DNA of 5,372 bases from Actinomycetota bacterium (GTDB lineage Bacteria; Actinomycetota; AC-67). Position numbers and translations under genes: made by a program. The first letter of the stretch is position 1, and each line of letters begins with the position of its first letter. Under the pieces are notes generated by a model. That model saw only the letters and a list, made by a program, of their open reading frames with translations, was not told the origin of the DNA and searched no databases. Shown in pieces: positions 1 through 5,372 of this stretch. The stretch is taken from the NCBI GenBank assembly GCA_005883175.1, contig VAYV01000151.1:440-5811 (forward strand), given 5' to 3'.

Positions 1-728
1 TCTCCGGGACGACGAAGCCGGCCGCCGGCATGGTCCGCATCGGGAGCAACGGAACGAAGGTTCGCCTCGCCGTCGTGCCCCAGATCGAAGCGATCGACTG
101 GAACTTCCCCGTCACGGTCGAAGAAGTCGTCCTTCTGGGGCGAGCAGCCGATCGCAGGCTGGTGCCGTGGGCGCCGGCCTCCGCGCGCGCGGAAGCGCGA
201 GAGATCCTCGACAAGCTCGGGATCGGGCAGCTCGCCCACCGTCACATCAGGAACCTGAGCGGCGGACAGCAGCAGCGCGCCTTCATCGCGCGCGCGCTGA
301 TGCGCAAGCCCGAGCTGCTCTTGTTGGACGAGCCGACGGCCGGCGTCGACGTGAAGACGCGGCACGACATCCTTCACCTGTTGCACTCGTTGAACCACGA
401 GGGCATCGCGATCGTGCTGACGACCCACGACCTGAACGCCGTCGCCGCGCACTTGCCTAGCCTCGTTTGCATCAACCGCCGGCTGATCGCGACGGGAACT
501 CCGCAAGAGGTGCTGACGCCGAGCGTCTTGTCGGAGCTGTACGGCGCCGACATGGTCGTCATCCAGCAGGAAGGCATGCTGCTGATCGGCGACGTGCCAT
601 CGGCCTTCAAAGATGAGCACGCGCGCGCGCAGCACCCGCAGGAGGTCCCCGCGGCACACTTCGGCGAGCAGCCTCCGCCCCACGCGCACGACGAGGGTGC
701 CGGCCATACCCATCAGAAAGAAGGCTGA
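1..728 (+). CDS. Metal (Zn/Mn-type) ABC transporter ATP-binding subunit, 5'-partial
   Basis: This is the cytoplasmic ATPase subunit of a divalent-metal importer of the zinc/manganese/iron family; it powers the permease encoded next. The open frame runs in from the window edge (first full codon at base 3), and residues before the ATG at 30 still fit the family (a KP..G.V segment normally found shortly after Walker A). The ATG at 30 is therefore internal, and Walker A lies upstream of the window. Numbered from that Met, visible motifs are the Q-loop Gln18 followed by the family-typical DWNFPVTVEEVVLLGR (23-38), signature LSGGQ (76-80), Walker B LLLLDEP (96-102), D-loop AGVD (104-107) and switch His133 (TTHD). 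Residues 197-232 form a tail with seven His, possibly metal-binding. It overlaps the permease gene by one base, indicating translational coupling. Zinc versus manganese cannot be decided from this sequence; the substrate-binding protein is not in view. Confidence 0.93.
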   Translation, partial: SGTTKPAAGMVRIGSNGTKVRLAVVPQIEAIDWNFPVTVEEVVLLGRAADRRLVPWAPASARAEAREILDKLGIGQLAHRHIRNLSGGQQQRAFIARALMRKPELLLLDEPTAGVDVKTRHDILHLLHSLNHEGIAIVLTTHDLNAVAAHLPSLVCINRRLIATGTPQEVLTPSVLSELYGADMVVIQQEGMLLIGDVPSAFKDEHARAQHPQEVPAAHFGEQPPPHAHDEGAGHTHQKEG

Positions 729-1615
729 TGCACTACCTCACGGATCCGTGGCATGTGGGTTTCTCGCGCCACGCGCTGATCGCGGGGATCCTTGCCGGCG
801 CGCTGTGCGGGCTGGTCGGCGTGTACGTGGTGCTCCGACGCATGTCCTACATCGGCCACGGGTTGTCGCACGCGATCTTCGGGGGCGCGGTCGCGAGCTA
901 CGTCGCGAACATCAACTTCTATCTCGGCGCGGGCATATGGGGGTTCGTCTCGGCGCTGCTCATCAACGGTGTCTCGAGACGACGTCAGATCGGAGCCGAC
1001 GCGGCGATCGGAGTCGTTACGACGGCTTCATTCGCCATCGGTGTCGCGCTCATCAGCCACGTGCACCACCTCACGGTGAACCCGGATGCTGCGCTGTTCG
1101 GGAACATCCTCGGCGTGTCGATCTCGGGCTTGTACATCCTCCTCGGTGTATTCGTCTTCGTTGGAGCCGTCGTCTTCTTCCGCTATAGGCAACTACTCTT
1201 CATCACGTTCGATCCCGAGGTGGCCGACGCCTACGGCGTTAACTCGAAGCGCTACGACACGCTGTTCGCGCTCGTCATGGCGGCGACGATCGTGTCGACG
1301 TTGCAGCTTCTCGGTGTCACGTTGATCGCTGCGATCATCGTCGTGCCCGCCATCGTGGGACGGCTCGTCACCGACTCATTCGGGAAGTTGCTCGTCGCGT
1401 CCATGCTTATCGGTGCGCTCTGCAGCGTGATAGGGATCTACATCTCCTACTACAACGACGTCGCGAGCGGTGCCACGATCGTGCTCGTCGCCGCCACGCT
1501 GTTCTTCGTCGTCTTCGTCGTCACAGCGCTGACCGCGCGCCGGAGACTCTCGAGACTGGGCGAGGATCACGGCTCTGCCGACATCGGCGGCGGTCCGTCA
1601 GTGCATGTCGGCTAG
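728..1615 (+). CDS. Metal (Zn/Mn-type) ABC transporter permease
   Basis: This integral membrane subunit (295 aa, normal family length of roughly 270-300) forms the metal channel of the importer with the preceding ATPase. Hydrophobic stretches near residues 15-36, 50-80, 93-111, 128-151, 179-210, 222-241 and 248-268 fit the multi-helix ZnuB/MntC fold. Family landmarks are LRRMSYIGHGLSHA (36-49), LFGNILGVS (123-131), FDPEVADAYGV (161-171), LLGVTLIAAIIVVPA (194-208) and YYNDVASGATIVL (241-253). The start is fixed by the TGATG overlap with the ATPase stop; a purine-rich AGAAAGAAGG just upstream, inside the ATPase gene, may serve as ribosome binding site. Residues 269-295 form a hydrophilic cytoplasmic-looking tail beginning with a basic RRR cluster. 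Its stop codon abuts that of the convergent regulator. The exact metal is unresolved. Confidence 0.94.
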   Translation: MHYLTDPWHVGFSRHALIAGILAGALCGLVGVYVVLRRMSYIGHGLSHAIFGGAVASYVANINFYLGAGIWGFVSALLINGVSRRRQIGADAAIGVVTTASFAIGVALISHVHHLTVNPDAALFGNILGVSISGLYILLGVFVFVGAVVFFRYRQLLFITFDPEVADAYGVNSKRYDTLFALVMAATIVSTLQLLGVTLIAAIIVVPAIVGRLVTDSFGKLLVASMLIGALCSVIGIYISYYNDVASGATIVLVAATLFFVVFVVTALTARRRLSRLGEDHGSADIGGGPSVHVG

Positions 1616-1640
1616 CTAGAGGTACCGCACCTCTGCCGGC
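1607..1640. terminator. Imperfect hairpin over convergent stop codons, possible bidirectional terminator
   Basis: Two nested 6-bp stems flank the junction of the convergent genes. The inner stem is AGAGGT (1618-1623) with ACCTCT (1629-1634) around a 5-nt loop. The outer stem is GTCGGC (1607-1612) with GCCGGC (1635-1640), including one U-G pair on plus-strand RNA. A 5-nt bulge (1613-1617) on the left side holds the permease stop codon. There is no T-run on either side, so this is not a classical intrinsic terminator. It is listed because no other space exists between the two genes for ending transcription. Confidence 0.3.
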
Positions 1641-2089
1641 TCAGCGTCCTCGACGATGCGCGCGCACGTCGGGCAGTACCACCGCGCCTCGAGCGCGCTC
1701 CCGCACGTCGCGTGCCGCAGAGCGGCTTGGCCGGATCCGCGCGCGCCCCACTGCGCGAGCAACCGGAGCGCGCCGGCCAGCTCGCGCCCCGCAGCCGTCA
1801 GCTCGTACGAGAGCCGGATCGGCCTGCGCTGGTACGGGCGCGCGATGAGGATCGCTTCGCGCTCGAGGTGCTTGAGTCGCTGGGACAGGATGTTCGGGGC
1901 GATCCCCGGCACAAGGTCGAGCAGGTCGTTGAACCGTTTCGGCCCCTCGAGCAACGCATCGACGAGGAGCAGCGCCCAGCGCTCCCCGACCCGTTCGAGC
2001 GCAGCCTCCAGGGCCGTTTCCGGTGCGCGTTCTCCCTGCATAGCGCCATCGTAGCCCGCCACCGCCCGGGTAACCGCTTGCTCGCTCAT
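1616..2089 (-). CDS. HxlR-family winged-helix transcriptional regulator with C-terminal zinc ribbon
   Basis: This 157-aa DNA-binding regulator is expected to bind as a dimer to a short palindrome near its own promoter. The HxlR core spans about residues 28-116: ALERVGERWALLLVDALLEG (30-49), then the recognition region with FNDLL (53-57), PGIAPNILSQRLKHLE (61-76), a basic wing (YQRRPIRLSYELT, 86-98) and a final helix ending LLAQWG. A C-terminal extension holds His126, Cys129, Cys139 and Cys142 (HATCG then WYCPTC), which looks like a zinc ribbon and could be structural or a redox/metal sensor. The ATG at 2089 was chosen because homology needs only the region from about residue 28 and the promoter fits there; a Met at residue 17 (2041) is an alternative. 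The frame stays open to 2566, but that part lies opposite the protease gene and is not HxlR-like. No Shine-Dalgarno is visible. The effector is unknown. Confidence 0.9.
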   Translation of the reverse strand: MSEQAVTRAVAGYDGAMQGERAPETALEAALERVGERWALLLVDALLEGPKRFNDLLDLVPGIAPNILSQRLKHLEREAILIARPYQRRPIRLSYELTAAGRELAGALRLLAQWGARGSGQAALRHATCGSALEARWYCPTCARIVEDAEPAEVRYL

Positions 2090-2096
2090 GAAGTAG

Positions 2097-2126
2097 ATAG
2101 TAACTTGCAATCTGCAAGTAAGTCGA
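2097..2126 (-). promoter_or_regulatory. Proposed hxlR promoter (leaderless)
   Basis: Read on the minus strand, TCGACT (2126-2121; 4/6 match to TTGACA) and TACTAT (2102-2097; 4/6 match to TATAAT) are separated by 18 bp. Only 7 nt lie between the -10 element and the regulator ATG at 2089, placing the transcription start at or next to the A of the ATG. That agrees with the lack of a Shine-Dalgarno there and with leaderless messages being common in actinobacteria. The elements were found by eye and are individually weak. Confidence 0.4.
2103..2119. promoter_or_regulatory. Palindromic operator, probable HxlR binding site
   Basis: ACTTGCA (2103-2109), spacer ATC, TGCAAGT (2113-2119) is a perfect 7-bp inverted repeat; the flanking bases T2101 and A2121 also pair after one mismatch. 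It sits in the 51-bp gap between the divergent regulator and protease genes. Small dyads of this size and A/T-edged look are typical HxlR operators, and family members usually control their own gene and a divergent neighbour. It exactly fills the spacer of the proposed hxlR promoter and lies just upstream of the protease ribosome binding site, so bound protein could repress both directions. Confidence 0.75.
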
Positions 2127-2128
2127 GC

Positions 2129-2135
2129 AGGAGGT
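2129..2135 (+). promoter_or_regulatory. Strong ribosome binding site of the protease gene
   Basis: AGGAGGT, a near-perfect anti-16S complement, ends 5 nt before the ATG at 2141 and fixes that start. It contrasts with the absence of such a site before the divergent regulator. A plus-strand promoter is less clear: TTGCTC (2078-2083), 17 bp, TAACTT (2101-2106) is a weak candidate that would put the operator over the -10 and start point. Confidence 0.8.
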
Positions 2136-2140
2136 AGGGG

Positions 2141-3019
2141 ATGAGCGTCCTCACGGAAGTTCAGGAATCGATCAAGGGCGTGCGCGGCAAGCTCGAGCAG
2201 GCCGTGGTCGGCGTCGGCAACCACCGGGGTATCGGCTCCGGGGTGGTCATCGCGGACGGCAAGATCCTCACCAACGCGCACAACCTGCGCGGCGACGAAG
2301 TCGCCGTCACCTTCCACGACGGCCGCAGCGAGTCGGCCAGCGTGGTCGGTGTCGATGTCGACGGCGACATCGCGGTTCTCTCGGCGGATACGAAAGGCAT
2401 CGCGCCGGTCGAGTGGAACGGCGCCGCAGCCGAGATCGGCGACCCGGTCTTCGCTCTGTCGAACCCCGGGGGGCACGGACTTCGCGTGACCGTGGGCTAC
2501 ATCTCCGGGACGCAGCGGAGCTTCCGCGGGCCGCGCGGCCGCCGCATCGCCGGCAGCGTCGAGCACACCGCACCGCTGCTCCCCGGCTCCTCGGGCGGAC
2601 CGACCGTCGACCCCGACGGGAAGCTGCTCGGTATCAATACCAACCGTTTGGGTGAAGGCTTCTACCTCGCCATCCCTGCCGACCAGACGCTGCGCGCGCG
2701 CGTCGACAAGCTGTCGCGCGGTGAGACGCCGTCGAGGCCACGGCTCGGCGTCGGCATCGTTCCGCCGGAGGTCGCGCGAAACCTGCGTCGCTCGGTCGGG
2801 CTACCGGACGCGGACGGGCTGCTCGTTCGATTCGTCGAAGACGACAGTGCGGCGGCGGCGGCCGGTATCGAGCAGGGTGATCTGATCACGGCGGCGGGCG
2901 GCAAGGCGCTCACGAACGCCGACGAGCTGCACGACGCGCTCGAGCAGGCCGGCACGACCCTGGAGCTGACGGTGCTTCGCGGAACCGAGCAGCGAACGGT
3001 CACCGTGACGCTGAGCTAA
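2141..3019 (+). CDS. HtrA/DegP-like S1C serine protease with one PDZ domain, predicted cytosolic
   Basis: This 292-aa trypsin-fold endopeptidase probably cleaves misfolded or specific target proteins. The protease domain covers about residues 24-185. The triad is visible as His47 (TNAH), Asp76 (GDIAVL) and Ser151 in GSSGGP (149-154; the usual family motif is GNSGGP, so Asn is Ser here). A substrate-pocket-like segment GINTNRLGEGFYLAIPAD follows at 164-181. A single PDZ domain fills about 201-292, including GLLVRFVEDDSAAAAAGIEQGD. The protein is shorter than DegP (about 450 aa, two PDZ) and has no signal peptide or transmembrane helix: the N-terminus is a charged amphipathic stretch. It therefore most likely acts in the cytoplasm, unlike typical periplasmic or membrane-anchored HtrA proteins. 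It is divergent from the HxlR regulator across the palindromic operator, so HxlR control is likely. Targets are unknown. Confidence 0.92.
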   Translation: MSVLTEVQESIKGVRGKLEQAVVGVGNHRGIGSGVVIADGKILTNAHNLRGDEVAVTFHDGRSESASVVGVDVDGDIAVLSADTKGIAPVEWNGAAAEIGDPVFALSNPGGHGLRVTVGYISGTQRSFRGPRGRRIAGSVEHTAPLLPGSSGGPTVDPDGKLLGINTNRLGEGFYLAIPADQTLRARVDKLSRGETPSRPRLGVGIVPPEVARNLRRSVGLPDADGLLVRFVEDDSAAAAAGIEQGDLITAAGGKALTNADELHDALEQAGTTLELTVLRGTEQRTVTVTLS

Positions 3020-3033
3020 CAGCCTCTCTCTTC

Positions 3034-3065
3034 GCGGCGCGCGCTTCTCCCGAGGCGCGCGCCGC
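3034..3065 (+). terminator. GC-only hairpin after the protease gene, probable terminator
   Basis: GCGGCGCGCGC (3034-3044) and GCGCGCGCCGC (3055-3065) form a perfect 11-bp stem with a 10-nt loop, starting 15 nt after the protease stop codon. Only a TTT at 3071-3073 follows, so it lacks a proper U-tract, as is common for actinobacterial terminators. It likely separates protease and glpX transcription. Confidence 0.6.
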
Positions 3066-3103
3066 TGCCGTTTCACCCCGAGTAGCCCGGCGGCGCGGCG
3101 CAT

Positions 3104-3126
3104 GGTGGAATGGCGCTGCCACCACC
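3104..3126 (+). promoter_or_regulatory. Bulged hairpin in the glpX leader
   Basis: GGTGG (3104-3108) pairs with CCACC (3122-3126), and TGGC (3111-3114) with GCCA (3118-3121) around a GCT triloop, leaving a 2-nt AA bulge on the left side. The structure ends 4 nt before the ribosome binding site of glpX. It could influence translation or transcript stability, but it is short and may be chance in GC-rich DNA. No convincing -35/-10 pair was found in 3066-3141. Confidence 0.25.
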
Positions 3127-3130
3127 GAAG

Positions 3131-3136
3131 AGAGGA
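3131..3136 (+). promoter_or_regulatory. Ribosome binding site of glpX
   Basis: AGAGGA lies 5 nt before the ATG at 3142, within a purine-rich run starting at 3127. It supports this start over the ATGs at 3102 and 3110, which are in other frames. Confidence 0.6.
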
Positions 3137-3141
3137 CCTGG

Positions 3142-4143
3142 ATGCCACGCGGAGAAGGCCCCGTTCCCGATCGGAACCTCGCCCTCGACCTCGTTCGCTG
3201 CACGGAGGCGGCCGCGCTCGCGGCGGCGCGCTGGGTCGGCCGCGGCGACAAGAACGCCGCGGACGGAGCCGCCGTCGACGCCATGCGCCTGATGTTCAAC
3301 ACCGTCGCCGTCGACGGGATCGTGGTCATCGGGGAGGGCGAGAAAGACGAAGCGCCGATGCTCTACAACGGCGAACACGTGGGGACCGGCGAGCCGCCGG
3401 CGGTGGACGTCGCGGTCGACCCCATCGACGTCACACGGCTTACGGCGCGCGGCGAAGACAACGCGTTGTCGGTGGTCGCCGTTGCCGAGCGAGGCGTGAT
3501 GTTCGATCCGGGCCCGTGCGTCTACATGGAGAAGATCGCGGCCGGACCCGAGGGCGGCAAGGCCATCGACATCACCGCCTCTATCGAGGACAACATCCGC
3601 AACGTGGCCAAGGCGCGCAAGCTGCAGCCGCAAGACATCACCGTCACGATCCTCGATCGAGATCGGCACCAGGAAGCGATCGAGCGCGTCCGGAAGATGG
3701 GCGCGCGCGTGCGACTGATCACCGACGGCGACGTCGCCGGCGCGATCACCGCCGCGAAGGAAGGAACCGGTGTCGACCTTCTGTATGGGATCGGCGGTAC
3801 GCCCGAAGGCGTCGTTTCGGCCGCAGCGCTGAAGTGCATCGGCGGCGAGATCCAGGGACGGCTGTGGCCGCGGAACGACGAGGAGCGGGACGCTGCCATC
3901 GACGCCGGCTACGACCTCTCGCGAGTCTTGACGACGGAGGATCTTTGCGGCGGAGAAGAAGCCTTCTTTGCTGCGACCGGTGTGACCGACGGAGTCTTGC
4001 TCCAGGGTGTCCGTTATACGCCGAAGGGCGCTACCAGCCAGTCGATGGTCATGCGCGCGCGCACCGGGACGATCCGGATCATCAGCTCCGAGCACCGTTT
4101 CGAGAAGCTGATGCAGATATCGAACGTGGACTACCGTGGCTAA
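3142..4143 (+). CDS. glpX: Class II fructose-1,6-bisphosphatase (GlpX)
   Basis: This cytosolic enzyme hydrolyses fructose 1,6-bisphosphate to fructose 6-phosphate and phosphate, the committed gluconeogenic step; GlpX is typically the main FBPase in actinobacteria. The 333-aa product aligns by eye over its full length with mycobacterial GlpX: PDRNLALDLVRCTEA (9-23), GRGDKNAADGAAVDAMR (33-49), VVIGEGEKDEAPMLYNGE (61-78), RLITDGDVAGAI (191-202), YGIGGTPEGVVSAA (215-228), LTTEDL (263-268), ATGVTDGVLLQGVRY (278-292). By analogy with E. coli GlpX (Lys29, Asp33, Glu57, Asp85, Glu88, Glu213), catalytic or metal residues are Lys37, Asp41, Glu65, Asp93, Asp96 and Glu222; Asp at the Glu88 position also occurs in mycobacteria. 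The oddity is Val97 where the DPI(D/E)GT loop normally has Gly. It is preceded by its own ribosome site and followed 21 nt later, in frame, by the AAA gene. Confidence 0.96.
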   Translation: MPRGEGPVPDRNLALDLVRCTEAAALAAARWVGRGDKNAADGAAVDAMRLMFNTVAVDGIVVIGEGEKDEAPMLYNGEHVGTGEPPAVDVAVDPIDVTRLTARGEDNALSVVAVAERGVMFDPGPCVYMEKIAAGPEGGKAIDITASIEDNIRNVAKARKLQPQDITVTILDRDRHQEAIERVRKMGARVRLITDGDVAGAITAAKEGTGVDLLYGIGGTPEGVVSAAALKCIGGEIQGRLWPRNDEERDAAIDAGYDLSRVLTTEDLCGGEEAFFAATGVTDGVLLQGVRYTPKGATSQSMVMRARTGTIRIISSEHRFEKLMQISNVDYRG

Positions 4144-4164
4144 ACGCGCGAGACTCTGACGCAC

Positions 4165-5372
4165 ATGGTCATGGTGGAGCGGGCACTTTGTCCGGTCCTC
4201 GTGGGGCGGGCGGAAGAGCTATCGATCCTCGAGGACGCCCTCCTTGCTGCGAACAGAGGGCAGGGCAGCGTCGTCGCGCTGGCCGGCGACGCCGGCCTCG
4301 GGAAGACGAGGCTCGCGACGGAATTGGAGCACCGCGCGCGAGCGATCGGGGCCGAAGTGCTTTCGGGAGGCTGCTCGGAAGCGGATCTTTCCTTGCCGTA
4401 CTTGCCGTTGCTCGAGGCGATCGGCAACTTCCTGGCCGGCACCGACGTCGCCACGGTGCGCGCGCGCCTCGGGTCGGCGGGGCGGGAGATCGGCCAGCTC
4501 TTCCCGCAGCTCGATACCGGCGACACGCCGACGCAAGACGTCGAGAGCGCGCAGGCGAAGCTCCGCTTGTTCGAAGCGATGATCGCGTTGTTGCGCGTCC
4601 CTGCCGACGATCGTGGGTTGCTCTTGATCGTGGAAGACCTCCACTGGGCCGACGCCTCCACTCGAGAGATGCTCGACTACATGACGCGCCGCCTGCGACA
4701 GACGCGCATCATGGTCTTAGCGACCTATCGGCGGGACGAGATGCATCGCAAGCACCCGCTGGCGCCGATCGTGCAAGGGTGGCGACGGTCCGGAAGCGCC
4801 AAAGTGATCGAGCTCGAACCGCTCGACGGACCTCAGATCGAGTCGATGGTGCGCGCGATCTTCGACGTGAACGAGGTCAGCGAGGAGTTCCGCGACTTCC
4901 TCCACGAGCGGAGCGAAGGGAACCCGTTCGTGCTCGAGGAGATGTTGAAGGAAGCGATCGATAGCGGGGACGTCTATCGGTCGGAGTCCGGGGAATGGGA
5001 GCGCAAAGACCTTGCGCAGCTCGCGATCCCGCGGAGCGTGTCGGACAACATCCTCGCACGCGTTGAGCGGATGGATCCGGATCACGCAGACGTCCTTCGA
5101 GCAGCCGCCATCCTCGGCCCGCAGTTGGACTATGACATCCTTCTGGCACTCACCGGCACGCAAGAGAACGTGGTTCAAGCCGCGCTGACGGCGTGCGTTC
5201 AGCAGCAGCTCATCGTTCCGGCCGACCGCACGGGCGTGTATCGATTCCGCCACGCGCTCACCCGCGAGGCGGTGTACGAAGATCTCATCTTGCCGCGGCG
5301 GCAGCAGTTGCACGCGCGCGCGGCGGAGATCCTCGCGGCGCTCCCCGACGCTCGACCGCTCGCGATCGCGAA
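4165..5372 (+). CDS. AAA/STAND-type ATPase, probable N-terminus of a large LuxR (LAL)-type regulator, 3'-partial
   Basis: The frame is open from the glpX stop to the window end, giving at least 402 residues without a stop. It begins with PVLVGRAEELSILEDAL (10-26), the usual entry to this ATPase family. It continues with Walker A GDAGLGKT (41-48), CSEADLSLPYLPLLEAIGNF (70-89), Walker B LLLIVEDLHWAD (152-163), sensor-like LATYRRDE (185-192), SEGNPFVLEEML (250-261) and RFRHALTREAVYEDL (360-374). These are hallmarks of MalT/LAL-like signalling ATPases, which usually continue with TPR-like repeats and a C-terminal LuxR helix-turn-helix. Related ATPase domains also occur behind adenylate cyclase domains, but none precedes it here. 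The role is probably transcriptional control by an unknown ligand. The start is uncertain: ATG 4165, ATG 4171 or GTG 4174 all precede the conserved VGR motif, and none has a Shine-Dalgarno. The 21-nt gap suggests co-transcription with glpX. Confidence 0.88.
   Translation, partial: MVMVERALCPVLVGRAEELSILEDALLAANRGQGSVVALAGDAGLGKTRLATELEHRARAIGAEVLSGGCSEADLSLPYLPLLEAIGNFLAGTDVATVRARLGSAGREIGQLFPQLDTGDTPTQDVESAQAKLRLFEAMIALLRVPADDRGLLLIVEDLHWADASTREMLDYMTRRLRQTRIMVLATYRRDEMHRKHPLAPIVQGWRRSGSAKVIELEPLDGPQIESMVRAIFDVNEVSEEFRDFLHERSEGNPFVLEEMLKEAIDSGDVYRSESGEWERKDLAQLAIPRSVSDNILARVERMDPDHADVLRAAAILGPQLDYDILLALTGTQENVVQAALTACVQQQLIVPADRTGVYRFRHALTREAVYEDLILPRRQQLHARAAEILAALPDARPLAIA

Noticed and set aside
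617..629. Alternating CG run (also near 2693-2703) as Z-DNA or a functional repeat
   Set aside because: It lies within coding sequence and is explained by GC-rich codon use; similar short CG runs occur throughout the window.
613..1188. A plus-strand open frame overlapping the permease start
   Set aside because: It is a shifted, Arg-rich shadow of the ATPase end and the permease; both real genes are motif-supported.
2090..2566. N-terminal extension of the HxlR frame on the minus strand (159 further residues)
   Set aside because: It lies opposite the well-supported protease gene, has no family-like content, and would bury the operator and promoter region inside a coding sequence. It is an open antisense frame due to GC-rich codon use.
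3073..4164. A 363-residue minus-strand open frame opposite glpX
   Set aside because: It has no recognisable motif, has Asp/Arg/Ala-biased composition, and mirrors glpX codons.
3102..4964. A 620-residue plus-strand open frame across glpX and the AAA gene
   Set aside because: Its translation is an Arg-rich low-complexity shadow. Two other frames in this stretch carry complete motif sets for GlpX and the ATPase.
4717..5313. A 198-residue minus-strand open frame opposite the AAA gene
   Set aside because: The plus strand carries an uninterrupted ATPase with Walker A, Walker B and later family motifs; the antisense frame has no support.
1..5372. CRISPR array, tRNA, rRNA, insertion sequence or attachment site
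   Set aside because: No spaced direct repeats, cloverleaf, rRNA-like sequence, transposase or terminal repeats were seen on either strand by reading.

Overview
This GC-rich, densely packed window most resembles an uncultured actinobacterium (Actinomycetota, perhaps a Thermoleophilia/Acidimicrobiia-type lineage). The best pointer is the class II fructose-1,6-bisphosphatase, which from memory matches the mycobacterial GlpX type nearly motif for motif. The HxlR regulator with a C-terminal zinc ribbon and the MalT/LuxR-like AAA protein fit the same group. Assignment below phylum is a guess; no tRNA, rRNA, mobile element or CRISPR array was seen.

Layout: (1) 1-1615, plus strand: the 3' part of a metal ABC transporter operon, an ATPase subunit (5' end cut by the window edge, His-rich C-terminal tail) and its membrane permease, sharing one base (TGATG). 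(2) 1616-2089, minus strand: an HxlR-family winged-helix regulator whose stop codon directly abuts the permease stop codon, with an imperfect hairpin over the junction. (3) 2090-2140: a 51-bp divergent regulatory region with a perfect 7-3-7 palindrome (ACTTGCA-ATC-TGCAAGT), the likely HxlR operator. It fills the spacer of a proposed hxlR promoter that would give a leaderless message. (4) 2141-3019, plus strand: a compact HtrA-like S1C protease with one PDZ domain and no signal peptide or membrane anchor, followed by an 11-bp GC-only hairpin. (5) 3142-4143, plus strand: glpX, with an unusual Gly-to-Val change in its metal-site loop. (6) 4165-5372, plus strand: the N-terminal 402 residues of a large AAA/STAND-type ATPase, 21 nt after glpX and in the same frame, running off the window.

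Functionally, the left part is divalent metal uptake (zinc or manganese). The centre looks like a regulator-protease pair under one operator, plausibly a cytosolic protein-quality or stress module. The right part is gluconeogenic carbon metabolism followed by a signalling ATPase. Most genes are recognisable family members. The least ordinary elements are the divergent HxlR/cytosolic-HtrA arrangement and the altered GlpX loop.
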